From Clostridiaceae bacterium M8S5 (GTDB lineage Bacteria; Bacillota; Clostridia; Tissierellales; MCWD3), in the NCBI GenBank assembly GCA_029227815.1, contig CP118523.1:2790001-2854000 (forward strand): DNA of 64,000 nt, in the 5' to 3' direction. Positions 51,211 through 61,691 of this stretch are shown here, one piece after another. Numbering within the stretch: position 1 is the first letter of the stretch; each line of letters opens with the position of its first letter. A program made the translations under genes and the position numbers. The notes below the pieces were generated by a model, which saw only the letters and a program-made list of their open reading frames with translations, was not told where the DNA came from and made no database searches.

Positions 51211-51724
51211 TGCTGTTGCTACTCATATGGTGAATATAATTTACAATATTCTATGAGTAGCTCCACCTCCCCTTTATAATTAATCTTTATCCTTTGCGAC
51301 CAATTGAAAATAAAAATTAAAATACTGTATAATAATACATTGTTCTAATTTTTATTAGCTTTATATACTATAAAACGAAACTAAATTATAAAAATTTTCT
51401 AAAAAATTATATTATAATAAATAGTAGCTAAACTTATTATGATATAACATCGCTTTTAAAAAGATTTATTTTATAAATGAGTATATAACTCATATGAAGT
51501 GCATTTTTCACTGTCTTAAATGAATTAATATTTAATCTGTGACTTTAAAAGTTGTTTTATGCTTATATTATTTATAATTTTACCAACTATTATTTTATCA
51601 TTTGATAACAATTATATCTACGTTATTTTTTGTTTTTTTCTACTTTTACAAATTGTTATGAAATTTTTGTTTTTAAAAAATCAATGTTTAAATAATAATA
51701 CGTAATTATATTTATCCAATTATA

Positions 51725-52825
51725 TTAAACTAAATGATATGCTGCGCTATTGTCATCATTAGATATAGAGACTATTATTTTTTCATCAATACTATTTATG
51801 TATTCTTTTATCATACTTAAAACTACTTTTTCAGTATAGTAATGCTCAGCATCAATAACGGTTACTCCCAGTTCATTAGCTAACTGTGCATCATGATAAC
51901 TTATATCTCCAGTTATATAGACATCTACATCTTTTTTTGCTACAAGTGGTATGAAATCTGCACCACTTCCTCCTACTACTGCAACTTTTCTTATAGGCTT
52001 GTTCATATCACCATATACTCTAATGCTTTTAGATTTTAATTTATCTTTTAGCATATGAGACACTTGCTCTAAAGTCATAATATTTGGTAATTCCCCTATC
52101 CTTCCTACCCCATGACTCACATATTTATTCTCTAGCTCATATATATCATAAGCTGGTTCTTCATAGGGATGATACCTAGCTATTATATCCAATACTTTCG
52201 GTACATCAACTTTATACATGACTGTTTCTATTTTTATTTCTTCTACTTGTTGTAATTCATTTTGTACACCTATGTATGGATTTGTATTTTCGTTTGGCAT
52301 GAAAGACCCTATGCCGCTACTTTGAAAGCTACAATAGCTATAGTTACCTATATGACCTACCCCTATTTCTCCAAGTTTGTCTTTCAAATCATCTGCATGT
52401 GTTGAAGGTACGTATACTGCAAATTTCATCAATTTTTCTTGTTTTTCTTCTAGTATCTGAATATCCTCTATATCTAGCAATTTTGCTAAAACATCATTAA
52501 CTCCTCCTTTACACGCATCTAAATTTGTATGACATGAAAATATTGTTATATCATTGTTTATTATCTTTTTTATTAATGTGCCCTTCTTTGTACTCATATC
52601 TATACTTTTAATTGGTTTAAATATAAATGGATGGTGTGTTATTATCATATCAAAATTGCCCTTTATAGCTTCATCTATAACAGAATCCGTTATATCAAGT
52701 GCTAATAGCATCTTCTTAACTTCTTTTTGTACATCTCCAATTTGCAGTCCACTGTTATCCCATTTATATACATAATGACTTGGTGCTAATTTATTAAAGG
52801 CTTTAATTATGTCGTTCACTTTCAT
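51725..52825 (-). CDS. Nif3-like dinuclear metal centre protein (YqfO)
   Basis: 366 residues. Metal-binding motifs THHPFIFKP and SCHTNLD in the N-terminal half and GDISYHDAQ toward the end. A PII-like insertion (about 130-230) matches the longer YqfO subtype. Members are implicated in GTP cyclohydrolase-like or metal-homeostasis roles; the function is not settled. The start overlaps the trmK end by 23 bp. Confidence 0.92.
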   Translation of the reverse strand: MKVNDIIKAFNKLAPSHYVYKWDNSGLQIGDVQKEVKKMLLALDITDSVIDEAIKGNFDMIITHHPFIFKPIKSIDMSTKKGTLIKKIINNDITIFSCHTNLDACKGGVNDVLAKLLDIEDIQILEEKQEKLMKFAVYVPSTHADDLKDKLGEIGVGHIGNYSYCSFQSSGIGSFMPNENTNPYIGVQNELQQVEEIKIETVMYKVDVPKVLDIIARYHPYEEPAYDIYELENKYVSHGVGRIGELPNIMTLEQVSHMLKDKLKSKSIRVYGDMNKPIRKVAVVGGSGADFIPLVAKKDVDVYITGDISYHDAQLANELGVTVIDAEHYYTEKVVLSMIKEYINSIDEKIIVSISNDDNSAAYHLV

Positions 52826-53504
52826 ATGCTTTTTTCACCTCCAAAATTTTATTGTGTTTTTCCTGTAATTGCTTATATTTTACTGTTTCATTACTATTGC
52901 TTTTTATATTGTCCATTATTATGGATATCTTGGAGAGTTTCTTATCTATAAAAGGAATCAGTAGTTCATCCTGCTGCTGTATTAATTTTTCCCCTATTTC
53001 AAAGTTTATATCATCTGAAATTTTCATTTCACCATGTTTTACTAACATTGTTTCATATATTCTTTCATTTTCTTTTGATAATTTTTCTTTTACTATTTCA
53101 TATCCATTATTATATAGATATTTTCTTAGTTTATCTGATGCAGTCATTGGTTGTAAAATAAAAAAAGGTATAGACCTTGCAACTTCCTTTGATTCATCTA
53201 ATATATCTGCAATTAACAATCCTCCCATTCCTGCAATAATTGCTATATCAGCTTCGTTGCTATTCAACACCTTTAACCCATTTCCGAGCCTAGTCTCTAT
53301 TTTATTAGATAGTTTTCTGCTTTGTATGTAGTCTTTAGCTATATTCAGAGGACCAATGTTTACATCTGAAGCAATTGCTCTTTTACATATTTTATTTTCT
53401 ATAAGATATACTGGTACGTATCCATGGTCTGTACCTATGTCAGCCACGCTACCGCAGTTTTCTACCAGATGTATTATACTGCTTAATCTAGGTGTTATTT
53501 TCAT
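52803..53504 (-). CDS. trmK: tRNA (adenine-22-N1)-methyltransferase TrmK
   Basis: 233 residues. Rossmann methyltransferase with ADIGTDHGYVPVYL as the AdoMet loop, ASDVN and IAGMGGLLIADIL, then a C-terminal helical extension. It methylates A22 of tRNA-Ser and tRNA-Tyr. It is coupled to nif3 and follows rpoD, the conserved Firmicute order. Confidence 0.93.
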   Translation of the reverse strand: MKITPRLSSIIHLVENCGSVADIGTDHGYVPVYLIENKICKRAIASDVNIGPLNIAKDYIQSRKLSNKIETRLGNGLKVLNSNEADIAIIAGMGGLLIADILDESKEVARSIPFFILQPMTASDKLRKYLYNNGYEIVKEKLSKENERIYETMLVKHGEMKISDDINFEIGEKLIQQQDELLIPFIDKKLSKISIIMDNIKSNSNETVKYKQLQEKHNKILEVKKAYESERHN

Positions 53505-53535
53505 AGTTTTCCTCCTAATATTACACTATTATAAA

Positions 53536-53606
53536 GAACGAAATGGGTTGTTTGAAATGATAAATTTCAAAAATTTGAAGTTCACTCATTTCGAAACAAC
53601 CCAAGG
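53536..53606 (-). terminator. Hairpin after rpoD
   Basis: GGGTTGTTT and AAACAACCC pair at the base of a long imperfect hairpin with an inner GAAATGA/TCATTTC stem. It lies between rpoD and trmK and may attenuate. Confidence 0.5.
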
Positions 53607-53635
53607 ATTCTTTAATTGCATTTTAGACATCCTCC

Positions 53636-54748
53636 CTATTCTAAGAAGTCTTTTAACTTTTTACTCCTACTAGGGTGTCTTAACTTTCTAAGAGCTTTGG
53701 CTTCTATTTGCCTTATCCTCTCTCTAGTTACGTCAAATTCTCTTCCCACTTCTTCTAACGTCCTAGCTCTACCATCATCTAAGCCAAATCTTAACCTGAG
53801 CACTTTTTGCTCTCTTTCAGTTAATGTATCTAATACTTCTATGAGCTGCTCTTTTAACATTGTAAATGTTGCCGCCTCTGATGGAGCTAATGCATCATTA
53901 TCTGGTAAAAAATCTCCTAGATGGCTATCTTCTTCTTCACCTATTGGAGTTTCTAAGGAAACGGGTTCTTGAGCTATCTTCATTATTTCTCTTACTTTTT
54001 CTTCATCAAGGTTCATCTCAGCTGCAATTTCTTCGGGCGATGGATCTCTTCCTAAGTCTTGAAGAAGCTGTCTTGAAACTCTTATGAGTTTATTTATAGT
54101 CTCTACCATATGAACTGGTATTCTTATAGTTCTTGCCTGATCTGCTATCGCTCTAGTTATCGCCTGTCTTATCCACCATGTAGCATAAGTACTAAATTTA
54201 TAGCCTTTTGTATAATCAAATTTTTCTACTGCTTTTATTAGACCCATATTCCCTTCCTGTATTAAGTCTAGGAATAACATACCTCTACCTACATATCTCT
54301 TTGCAATACTAACAACAAGTCTAAGATTTGCCTCAGCTAATCTTCTTTTTGCGCTTTCGTCTCCCTCTTCCATACGCTTTGCAAGATTAATTTCTTCTTC
54401 AGCTGTTAAAAGTGGTACTTTTCCTATTTCTTTAAGGTACATTCTTACAGGATCATCTACATTTATTCCTTTAGGCACAAGTAATGCGTTATCAATATCA
54501 TTCTCTTCTTCTACTTCTTTTTCTAATATAATTTCATCTTTTTCTCCAACTATTTGTATGCCCATATCTTCTATTAATTGATATATATCATCAATTTGCT
54601 GTGGATTTAAGTCCATCTCTTCTAAAGCATCCATTATTTCTTTATATGTCAAAACACCTTTTTTCTTCCCTGTATCTATAAGTTTTTTCGCTGAGCTAAG
54701 AATTACTTCTTTATCTTTTATTTTTTTGTTGTTATCTATTTCACCCAA
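53636..54748 (-). CDS. rpoD: RNA polymerase principal sigma factor SigA/RpoD
   Basis: 370 residues. Region 1.1 (about 1-80), region 1.2 ([16 protein letters not shown]), region 2 with the -10 melting helix [16 protein letters not shown], region 3 and region 4.2 with the -35 helix [18 protein letters not shown]. There is no long non-conserved insert, as is typical of Gram-positives. It lies 15 bp after dnaG in the classical macromolecular synthesis operon. Confidence 0.97.
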   Translation of the reverse strand: MGEIDNNKKIKDKEVILSSAKKLIDTGKKKGVLTYKEIMDALEEMDLNPQQIDDIYQLIEDMGIQIVGEKDEIILEKEVEEENDIDNALLVPKGINVDDPVRMYLKEIGKVPLLTAEEEINLAKRMEEGDESAKRRLAEANLRLVVSIAKRYVGRGMLFLDLIQEGNMGLIKAVEKFDYTKGYKFSTYATWWIRQAITRAIADQARTIRIPVHMVETINKLIRVSRQLLQDLGRDPSPEEIAAEMNLDEEKVREIMKIAQEPVSLETPIGEEEDSHLGDFLPDNDALAPSEAATFTMLKEQLIEVLDTLTEREQKVLRLRFGLDDGRARTLEEVGREFDVTRERIRQIEAKALRKLRHPSRSKKLKDFLE

Positions 54749-54762
54749 TACTTACGCCTCCT

Positions 54763-56583
54763 CTAGTGAAACTTATCATGAAGCACTATTTTTTCTTTAA
54801 TATCAATTAATTGTTGTAACAATAACTTTAGTTCTTTTATATCTTCGTCTGTTTTGGTTTCTTTTAATTCAATAAGTTTTATCTTATTTTTAACTTCATC
54901 TTTTGTTATTTTTAATTTCTGCATTTTTATTATACTTATATAATCTTCTATAGCTTTGTCTTTGTTATTGTAATTTATTTTAATATCCGTATCTAAAATA
55001 GTATTTAATTTATTTAATTCTTCATCATTACATTTACTCTTTAGTACGTTGAGATCAATATAATTTTCAGTTTGATAAATTTCATATATTTTTTCTGCTA
55101 AACTGATATTTACTTCATCTAAGAAATCATCTGTCATAAATTCAGTAAATATCTTATCATAAACATTTTTATTTGTTATAAGCAGATTAATTAGATTACT
55201 CTCTGCTGATATATACCCCAGCTGTAATGTATTTTTAACCGGTGATATTCTATCTTTATTATTATATCTATATTGTTTCTTTATATACTTGTCCTTACCA
55301 TCATTCATTAATTTATACGAGTCTCTATTAATGGCTTCGGGAGATATCCCTGTCTCTTTTGATATTTTTTTAATATAAACATCTCTTTCGACAGAACTCT
55401 TCACTGTTGCTAATAGTTTTATTACCTCCTCAGTAAAGTTAATCTTCCCCTCCGGTGTCTGTATATTATAAAGTTTCCTGTATAAGTATATTTTGTAGTC
55501 TATATAATTAAGTGAATTTGCTAATAATTCGTTAAACATGCTAGGCCCAAATTTTCTTAGGTACTCATCTGGATCTTTAGCTTTATTAAATATAACAGCC
55601 TTAGCTTTTATACCAACTTGATTAAAAATCTCAAACGCTAAGCTAACTGCTTTTTGACCTGCTGTATCTGAATCATAACAAATATATATATCTTTTTTAT
55701 ATTTTTTTAGAAACTCTGCTTGTTCCTTTGTAAATGCTGTTCCTAATGATGCGACAGCATTTTTAAAACCATATTTATACAAAGTGATAGTGTCCATATA
55801 TCCCTCTGTTAAAAGTATTTTGTTATTCTCTGAATGCTTTGAAAGATTGTTTGCTCCATATACATTGTATCTTTTATTAAATACAGGAGTATCAGGAGAA
55901 TTTAAATACTTTGGTAAAGCTTTGTCTATGACTCTACCTCCAAAACCTATAATTTTGTTTTTATTGTTGATTATTGGAAAGATTATTCTATTTCTAAATC
56001 GATTGTAATAGCCATTATTGTTATTTCTCTTAATTATTAATCCAGCTTCATAAATTAATTCTTCCTTGTATCCTTTACTGACTAAGTATCTTTTTAAATC
56101 TTCCCAGTCATCTAAAGCATACCCTAATCCAAAAGCTTTGATCATATCACTATCTATTTGTCTGTTTTTTAAATAATTAATAGCTTTATAGTTGTTTCTT
56201 AAATTTTTATAAAAATATATTGCAGCTTCTTTGTTTATCTGAAACAAAAGCTTTTTTTTATTTGCTACTTTATTATTATCATCTTTTTCGTTTATTACTA
56301 TACCAGCCCTATCTGCTAAAATTTCTGCAGATTCCTTGAAATCAATGTTCAAATACTTTGATATGAAACTTATAACATCTCCACCCTCTCCACATCCAAA
56401 GCAATGATATATTTGCTTGCTTGGTGAAACGACAAATGAAGGTGTTTTTTCTTGATGGAATGGGCAACAAGCTTTGTAATTTACTCCAGCCTTATTTAGC
56501 TCTATATAATCAGATATAACATCAACTATATCGTTATCTTCTTTAATTTTTTCTATTAATTCATCTGACAAGGCATATGACAT
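54763..56583 (-). CDS. dnaG: DNA primase
   Basis: 606 residues. N-terminal zinc ribbon (CCPFHQEKTPSF, HCFGCGEGGD at about 38-66), the RNA polymerase core with TOPRIM motifs (LLTEGYMDTI, YICYDSDTAGQ) and a C-terminal helicase-binding domain rich in Lys and Ile. It synthesises primers at the fork. Standard length and operon place before rpoD. Confidence 0.97.
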   Translation of the reverse strand: MSYALSDELIEKIKEDNDIVDVISDYIELNKAGVNYKACCPFHQEKTPSFVVSPSKQIYHCFGCGEGGDVISFISKYLNIDFKESAEILADRAGIVINEKDDNNKVANKKKLLFQINKEAAIYFYKNLRNNYKAINYLKNRQIDSDMIKAFGLGYALDDWEDLKRYLVSKGYKEELIYEAGLIIKRNNNNGYYNRFRNRIIFPIINNKNKIIGFGGRVIDKALPKYLNSPDTPVFNKRYNVYGANNLSKHSENNKILLTEGYMDTITLYKYGFKNAVASLGTAFTKEQAEFLKKYKKDIYICYDSDTAGQKAVSLAFEIFNQVGIKAKAVIFNKAKDPDEYLRKFGPSMFNELLANSLNYIDYKIYLYRKLYNIQTPEGKINFTEEVIKLLATVKSSVERDVYIKKISKETGISPEAINRDSYKLMNDGKDKYIKKQYRYNNKDRISPVKNTLQLGYISAESNLINLLITNKNVYDKIFTEFMTDDFLDEVNISLAEKIYEIYQTENYIDLNVLKSKCNDEELNKLNTILDTDIKINYNNKDKAIEDYISIIKMQKLKITKDEVKNKIKLIELKETKTDEDIKELKLLLQQLIDIKEKIVLHDKFH

Positions 56584-56778
56584 ATATACCTCCTTTATTA
56601 TTATTTCTCCACAATTTTCATATATCCTCCAAAAATACTGTGTAATATTTTACCGAATTATGATATTATTTCTATGTTATTTCTATTTTAACTAAATAAA
56701 ACTAATATTTTTACAAAAGTCAATCACCAAATATTTATTCGACACAAATCTATGTTTCCCTTTTTTTTTTTGGATTTT

Positions 56779-57783
56779 TTAGAATTTGTCCCATGGCTTT
56801 GGAACAAATAGCTCGTTGAACTTGTTTATAGCGTACCTATCTGTCATCCCTGCAATATAATAACATGCTACATTTTTTGTATTTTCATCAATAGTCTTTA
56901 ATTCTGTAGGCAATGATTCGGTATTAATAATATAATAATCATATAATTGTCGAATTACGTATTTTGCTTTACTTTCTTCTTGCTTTGCATTTTTATCTAA
57001 ATAAACGTTTTTAAACATAAATTCTCTTAATTCATTCATGTAGTAACTCATAGACTCACTCATAATTATTTCATTTTGGTCAGTACTATTGTTAATAATA
57101 TCAATTATCATATTATTTATTCTTTCACCATGAGTATTTCCTACATAATCTAAACATTTTTTTGGAAGCATATCTGTTTTTAATATACCTGCTCTTATTG
57201 CATCATCTATATCGTGATTTATATATGCTATTCTATCACAAATGCGTACTAATTGTCCCTCTAATGTACATGGTTTTTTATTTCCTGTATGGTTTAATAT
57301 ACCATCTCTAACTTCATATGTTAGATTTAGTCCTCTGTTTTTATTTCTTATTTCTATATAATCAACTATTCTTAGGCTATGCTCATTGTGTTTAAATCCT
57401 GCTTTATGCAAATTATTTAGTACCATTTCTCCCGCGTGACCAAAAGGTGTATGCCCCAAATCATGTCCGAGTGCTATAGCTTCTGTCAAATCTTCATTTA
57501 TTCTTATCGCTCTTGCTATTGTTCTAGCTATTTGCGATACCTCCAATGTATGTGTTAGTCTTGTTCTAAAATGATCGCCTTCGGGTATTAAAAACACCTG
57601 TGTCTTGTGTTTCAGTCTTCTAAATGCTTTTGAGTGAAGGATTCTATCTCTATCTCTTTGATAATCTGTTCTTATATCACATTTTTCCTCTTCTATCTCA
57701 CGACCTTTACTGTCACAGCTTTTTTTAGCAAATTTAGATAAAATTTTCAACTCAAGCATTTCGGTATTTTCTCTAATCTTCAT
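56779..57783 (-). CDS. dgt: Deoxyguanosinetriphosphate triphosphohydrolase-like protein
   Basis: 334 residues of the SAMHD/dGTPase family. DYQRDRDRILHSKAFRRL near 38-55, then RLTHTLEVSQIA and GHDLGHTPFGHAGE with the HD metal ligands. It cleaves dNTPs to deoxynucleosides and triphosphate. Co-oriented with dnaG-rpoD with a 195-bp gap. The 387 bases upstream (57784-58170) hold no gene. Confidence 0.92.
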   Translation of the reverse strand: MKIRENTEMLELKILSKFAKKSCDSKGREIEEEKCDIRTDYQRDRDRILHSKAFRRLKHKTQVFLIPEGDHFRTRLTHTLEVSQIARTIARAIRINEDLTEAIALGHDLGHTPFGHAGEMVLNNLHKAGFKHNEHSLRIVDYIEIRNKNRGLNLTYEVRDGILNHTGNKKPCTLEGQLVRICDRIAYINHDIDDAIRAGILKTDMLPKKCLDYVGNTHGERINNMIIDIINNSTDQNEIIMSESMSYYMNELREFMFKNVYLDKNAKQEESKAKYVIRQLYDYYIINTESLPTELKTIDENTKNVACYYIAGMTDRYAINKFNELFVPKPWDKF

Positions 57784-58170
57784 TTTTTCCCCTCATTTCC
57801 ATATAAGACGTAAATTTATTAGAGAATAGTTACTTAATTATTTTATGCATAATGCTTTAATCTATGTTTATTATATATATACAACAAATGCAAAAATAAT
57901 CCTTTAATTTTTTGAACTAACTGAAAACAAGTAAATAAACTTGAACTCAAAAACAATACCTTTCACAGTTAAATGTATTTTCAGTAGTACTATAATTAAA
58001 ATCCATATATAAATGATATAGTATTGTGAGCAATATATAACAATTCCATAATATTACAAAACCGAACATTTCTTTTTAATTTTTTCTATAAATTTACAAT
58101 AAAAAAGGATTACGCTATATATATATAGAATATATTATTAAGAAAATAATACTTGAAAGGAGCGAATTAA

Positions 58171-58293
58171 ATGAAAAGAATTGGTAAAAAAGAAAAATTT
58201 ACTTCTTTAGCTGTTATTCCACCGCAATGTAATTGTTATTGTATGGATGATCCTTCCCATTCTTATGATCAGATCTTTGTTCAAAGGTATTAA
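58171..58293 (+). CDS. 40-residue Cys-containing peptide, possible RiPP/bacteriocin precursor
   Basis: ATG with GAAAGGAG upstream. The head MKRIGKKEKF is basic, the middle carries CNCYC (three Cys in five residues), and the tail is polar (DDPSHSYDQIF). Short clostridial peptides of the style M-K-K-x-G-K-K with clustered Cys include families annotated as bacteriocin precursors; I cannot confirm the match. No radical SAM or export gene is near. A GGGTGTCT/AGACACCC hairpin follows at 58330-58350. Confidence 0.5.
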   Translation: MKRIGKKEKFTSLAVIPPQCNCYCMDDPSHSYDQIFVQRY

Positions 58294-58470
58294 TACAATC
58301 AGGTAATATTATACAAAGAGTAATCTTATGGGTGTCTTTTCAGACACCCAATATGTTAAACGAAAAACACCTTAGTATTGGCTATTTTTACACAAAAAAC
58401 CCTATATGAATAAACTCTCTTTTACGAGTGTCTATTCTATAGGATTCATTTTAAAACATGACTCATTCTT

Positions 58471-59277
58471 TTATTTATATTTAATCATATCTAGTATTAT
58501 TCCTGCTGTTTCTTCTACCGCTTTGTTTGAAACATCTATTATAGTACAGCCTAACTTTTTCATTATCTTTTCTGCATACGTTAGCTCTTCTAATATTCTC
58601 TCTAGCGCTGCATAATTAGCATTATTATCAAGTCCTAATGCTTTTAATCTCTCTTGTCTAATTTGATTTAGTTTTTCAGGGTTAGCTGTAAGACCTATAA
58701 TCTTCTTATGATCTATTTCAAATAAACTTTCTGGTGGTGATACCTCTGGAATTAGTGGAACATTTGCTACTTTTATGTTTTTATGTGCTAAATACATACT
58801 AAGTGGTGTTTTTGATGTTCTAGATACTCCTACGAGTATTATATCTGCTTTTTTAATACCTCTAGCATCTTTCCCATCATCATATTTTACTGCAAACTCT
58901 ACTGCTTCTACTTTCCTAAAATATTTCTCGTCTAATCTTCTTATAAGTCCTGGTTCTCTTTTAGGAGACTGAGATAGCACATTTTGTATATGATCTATTA
59001 TTGGCGTCATCAAATCTATGTAATTTATATCACGCTCTTCACATTTATCTATTAGGTAATTTTTTAGCTCTGTAACTACTATGGTAAAAAGTATTATACA
59101 TTTTTCATGTTTTGCTTCGTCGACTATCTCTTTTATTTGCTCTTCATCTGTTATGTAAGGAAATCTTCTTATCTCATAATTACCTGTATTAAACTGACTC
59201 ATTGCAGCCTTTGCAACCTGTTCTCCTGTTTCTCCTATTGAATCAGATAATACGTATACAACTATATTGCTTTTCAT
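58471..59277 (-). CDS. Pyruvate, phosphate dikinase regulatory protein (PPSR/YqfL)
   Basis: 268 residues of the DUF299 family. A P-loop-like GVSRTSKTPLSMYLA (about 148-162) and the N-terminal YVLSDSIGETGE are characteristic. The bifunctional enzyme uses ADP to phosphorylate and Pi to dephosphorylate PPDK. It follows the CcpN-like gene by 10 bp, the B. subtilis ccpN-yqfL order. No ppdK gene lies in the window. Confidence 0.93.
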   Translation of the reverse strand: MKSNIVVYVLSDSIGETGEQVAKAAMSQFNTGNYEIRRFPYITDEEQIKEIVDEAKHEKCIILFTIVVTELKNYLIDKCEERDINYIDLMTPIIDHIQNVLSQSPKREPGLIRRLDEKYFRKVEAVEFAVKYDDGKDARGIKKADIILVGVSRTSKTPLSMYLAHKNIKVANVPLIPEVSPPESLFEIDHKKIIGLTANPEKLNQIRQERLKALGLDNNANYAALERILEELTYAEKIMKKLGCTIIDVSNKAVEETAGIILDMIKYK

Positions 59278-59287
59278 CTCATACCTC

Positions 59288-59929
59288 CTATTTTTTTGCC
59301 CCCAAGTCTACAAAAAGACTTGTTATATTAGTTTTGGAAATCCTACCAATTACTTTATAGTGAATTTTACCTTCACTCTCTTCTTTTTTTACTACTGGAA
59401 GAGAGTCTACTTGATGATTTATTATTTTTACTGCTACATCATACATAGTTTCCTCTGGATATGCCATAACTATATTAGGCATTCTGGTCATAATTAATCC
59501 AACAGGTACTTTATTTGTATCTGAATTACCTATAACACTTTTCAAGAAATCTTTTCTTGATACTACACCTACTAAATAACCTTTTGATGTTACAAATATT
59601 GTTCCTACATCTTCTAAAAATAATGTCACTATTGCGTTGTATATACTGGTTTCTTCATCTACCACGACTGGAGTGGATACGAAACTTTTAACCTTAATGT
59701 CTTTTATTTGATTAGCAAAAATCGTATTTATTGATTGCCCCGTAAAAAAATATCCAACCTTTGGTCTAGCATCTAGCATACCCATCATTGTTAAAACTGA
59801 TAAATCAGCTCTTAGGGTTGCTCTTGTTACTTTTAGCATACTGGCTATTTGCTCGCTAGATATTGGTTGTTTTTCTTTTACTATTTCTATGATCTTATTT
59901 TGCCGAGTTGAAAATTGAATATCTATCAC
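59288..59929 (-). CDS. CcpN-like HTH and CBS-pair repressor
   Basis: 213 residues: an N-terminal HTH_11 domain (about 5-60; ISSEQIASMLKVTRATLRAD) and two CBS domains (about 78-205). In B. subtilis CcpN represses gluconeogenic genes in response to ATP/ADP through its CBS pair, and YqfL modulates it. Same order here implies the same link to PEP-pyruvate flux. Confidence 0.9.
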   Translation of the reverse strand: MIDIQFSTRQNKIIEIVKEKQPISSEQIASMLKVTRATLRADLSVLTMMGMLDARPKVGYFFTGQSINTIFANQIKDIKVKSFVSTPVVVDEETSIYNAIVTLFLEDVGTIFVTSKGYLVGVVSRKDFLKSVIGNSDTNKVPVGLIMTRMPNIVMAYPEETMYDVAVKIINHQVDSLPVVKKEESEGKIHYKVIGRISKTNITSLFVDLGAKK

Positions 59930-60003
59930 CTCTTCATCTACATGGTTTTATCATTATTAAACTCTTTATTTTAGTATAAATTAAAATAGGACAATTGTAA
60001 ATA

Positions 60004-60034
60004 AAGGGATATCTCAATAATATGAAATACCCCT
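60004..60034 (-). terminator. Terminator of glyS
   Basis: AAGGGATATCTC and GAAATACCCCTT form an imperfect stem; on the minus strand TTATTT follows. Similar to the hairpin at 28842-28881. Confidence 0.55.
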
Positions 60035-60049
60035 TCGTCTATCCTATAA

Positions 60050-61438
60050 CTAATACTTTATTTTCTCTCTAATATAGTTTTCTAAATCAGATATCTTGAT
60101 TCTCTCTTGCTCCATTGTATCTCTCTCTCTTACTGTTACGCACTTATCCTCTAAAGAATCATAGTCAAATGTTATACAATATGGTGTTCCTATTTCATCA
60201 TGTCTTCTATATCTCTTTCCTATATTACCTGATGCATCATAATCAACCATAAATGATTTAGCTAACTCAGAATAAATTTCTGTAGCCTCTTTGTCTAATT
60301 TTTTAGTCAGAGGAAACACTGCAGCTTTAAATGGTGCTAACGCAGGATGTAGCTTTAATACTTTTCTAGTAGTTCCATCTTCTAAGGTTTCGTCATTATA
60401 AGCATCTATTAAAAATGCTAAAGTAACTCTATCTGCTCCTAGAGCTGGTTCTATACAATATGGTAAATATCTCTCGTTAGTAACTGGGTCTATATATCTT
60501 AAATCAACACCCGAATGTTCCATATGTCTCTTTAAATCAAAATCAGTTCTATCAGCTATACCCCAAAGTTCACCCCAACCAAATGGATATTTGAATTCTA
60601 TGTCTGCTGTTGCATTACTGTAATGTGATAGTTCTTCCTCTGAATGATCCCTTATCCTAAGACTTTCTTTATCTATACCTAAATCATAAAGCCAATTTAT
60701 ACAGAATTCTTTCCAGTACTCATACCATTTCAAGTCTTCTTCAGGCTTGCAGAAAAACTCCATTTCCATTTGTTCAAATTCTCTTGTCCTAAATGTAAAG
60801 TTTCCTGGTGTTATCTCATTTCTAAATGATTTACCAATCTGACCTATACCAAATGGGATTTTTTTTCTAGCTGTTTTGGACATATTCTTGAAGTTAACAA
60901 ATATACCTTGTGCTGTTTCAGGTCTTAAATATATCTCTGTTTTTGATCCCTCTGTAACCCCTTGGTATGTTTTGAACATAAGATTAAACTGCCTAATATT
61001 TGTATAGTCATTACTTCCACAATCCGGACACTTTATTTCTTTGTCTTTTATGTAGTCTTCCATTTGCTCATTAGTCCATCCATCAACTATGACTTCTTCT
61101 AATCCTTTATTTTTAATAAAATCTTCTATTAATTTATCTGCTCTAAATCTTGATTTACATTTCTTGCAATCCATCAACGGGTCATTGAAACCTCCAACAT
61201 GCCCTGATGCAACCCAAACCTCAGGGTTCATTAGTATAGCGCTATCTAAACCTACATTCATTGGTGACTCTTGTATGAATTTTTTCCACCAAGCTTTTTT
61301 TACATTATTTTTAAGCTCTACTCCTAATGGTCCATAATCCCATGTATTCGCTAATCCTCCGTATATATCTGATCCAGGAAATATAAAACCTCTAGCCTTA
61401 GCTAATGATACTATGTTTTGCATTGTTACTTCTTTCAT
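60050..61438 (-). CDS. glyS: Glycyl-tRNA synthetase (single-chain alpha2 type)
   Basis: 462 residues, class II synthetase. Motif 1 and the [19 protein letters not shown]-terminus, zinc-type cysteines ([16 protein letters not shown]), motif 2 [19 protein letters not shown] and motif 3 GADRV-containing segment, then the anticodon-binding domain. This is the eukaryote/archaea-like dimeric form, not glyQS. It lies in the era-recO cluster as usual for many Clostridia. I found no T-box signature in the 250 bases upstream. Confidence 0.96.
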   Translation of the reverse strand: MKEVTMQNIVSLAKARGFIFPGSDIYGGLANTWDYGPLGVELKNNVKKAWWKKFIQESPMNVGLDSAILMNPEVWVASGHVGGFNDPLMDCKKCKSRFRADKLIEDFIKNKGLEEVIVDGWTNEQMEDYIKDKEIKCPDCGSNDYTNIRQFNLMFKTYQGVTEGSKTEIYLRPETAQGIFVNFKNMSKTARKKIPFGIGQIGKSFRNEITPGNFTFRTREFEQMEMEFFCKPEEDLKWYEYWKEFCINWLYDLGIDKESLRIRDHSEEELSHYSNATADIEFKYPFGWGELWGIADRTDFDLKRHMEHSGVDLRYIDPVTNERYLPYCIEPALGADRVTLAFLIDAYNDETLEDGTTRKVLKLHPALAPFKAAVFPLTKKLDKEATEIYSELAKSFMVDYDASGNIGKRYRRHDEIGTPYCITFDYDSLEDKCVTVRERDTMEQERIKISDLENYIREKIKY

Positions 61439-61552
61439 ATCGTTTCCTCCTTAAAGGTTGTTTCATATATATTCTATAATAGTATTCCTTTTATGAAAAC
61501 AAGTTTATTCAATTATTATCTTATTGTCAATACCTATACAAATAAAATAAGG

Positions 61553-61612
61553 GATTGTCTTAAAGATTTGTAGTGCTTTCTCACAAGACCTCCCTTAGGG
61601 CTGTTTCACAAT
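61553..61612 (-). terminator. Terminator of the DUF4342 gene
   Basis: AAGGGATTGTCTT pairs with AAGACCTCCCTT through an imperfect stem, with TATTTTATTT on the minus-strand side. Confidence 0.5.
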
Positions 61613-61691
61613 GAGTTAATTTATTAGGCTTTAATCCACGAATTTACCATTACTTTACATCCTTTATAGCCTTTATTTAAGCAACTAAATT

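Noticed and set aside
28842..60034. A dispersed repeat family based on the similar GATATCCC hairpins at 28842-28881 and 60004-60034
   Set aside because: Both sit at gene ends and the similarity is limited to the stem, so convergent terminator sequence is the simpler reading.
60050..61691. A T-box riboswitch before glyS
   Set aside because: The conserved T-box sequence was not found in the upstream 250 bases on the coding strand.
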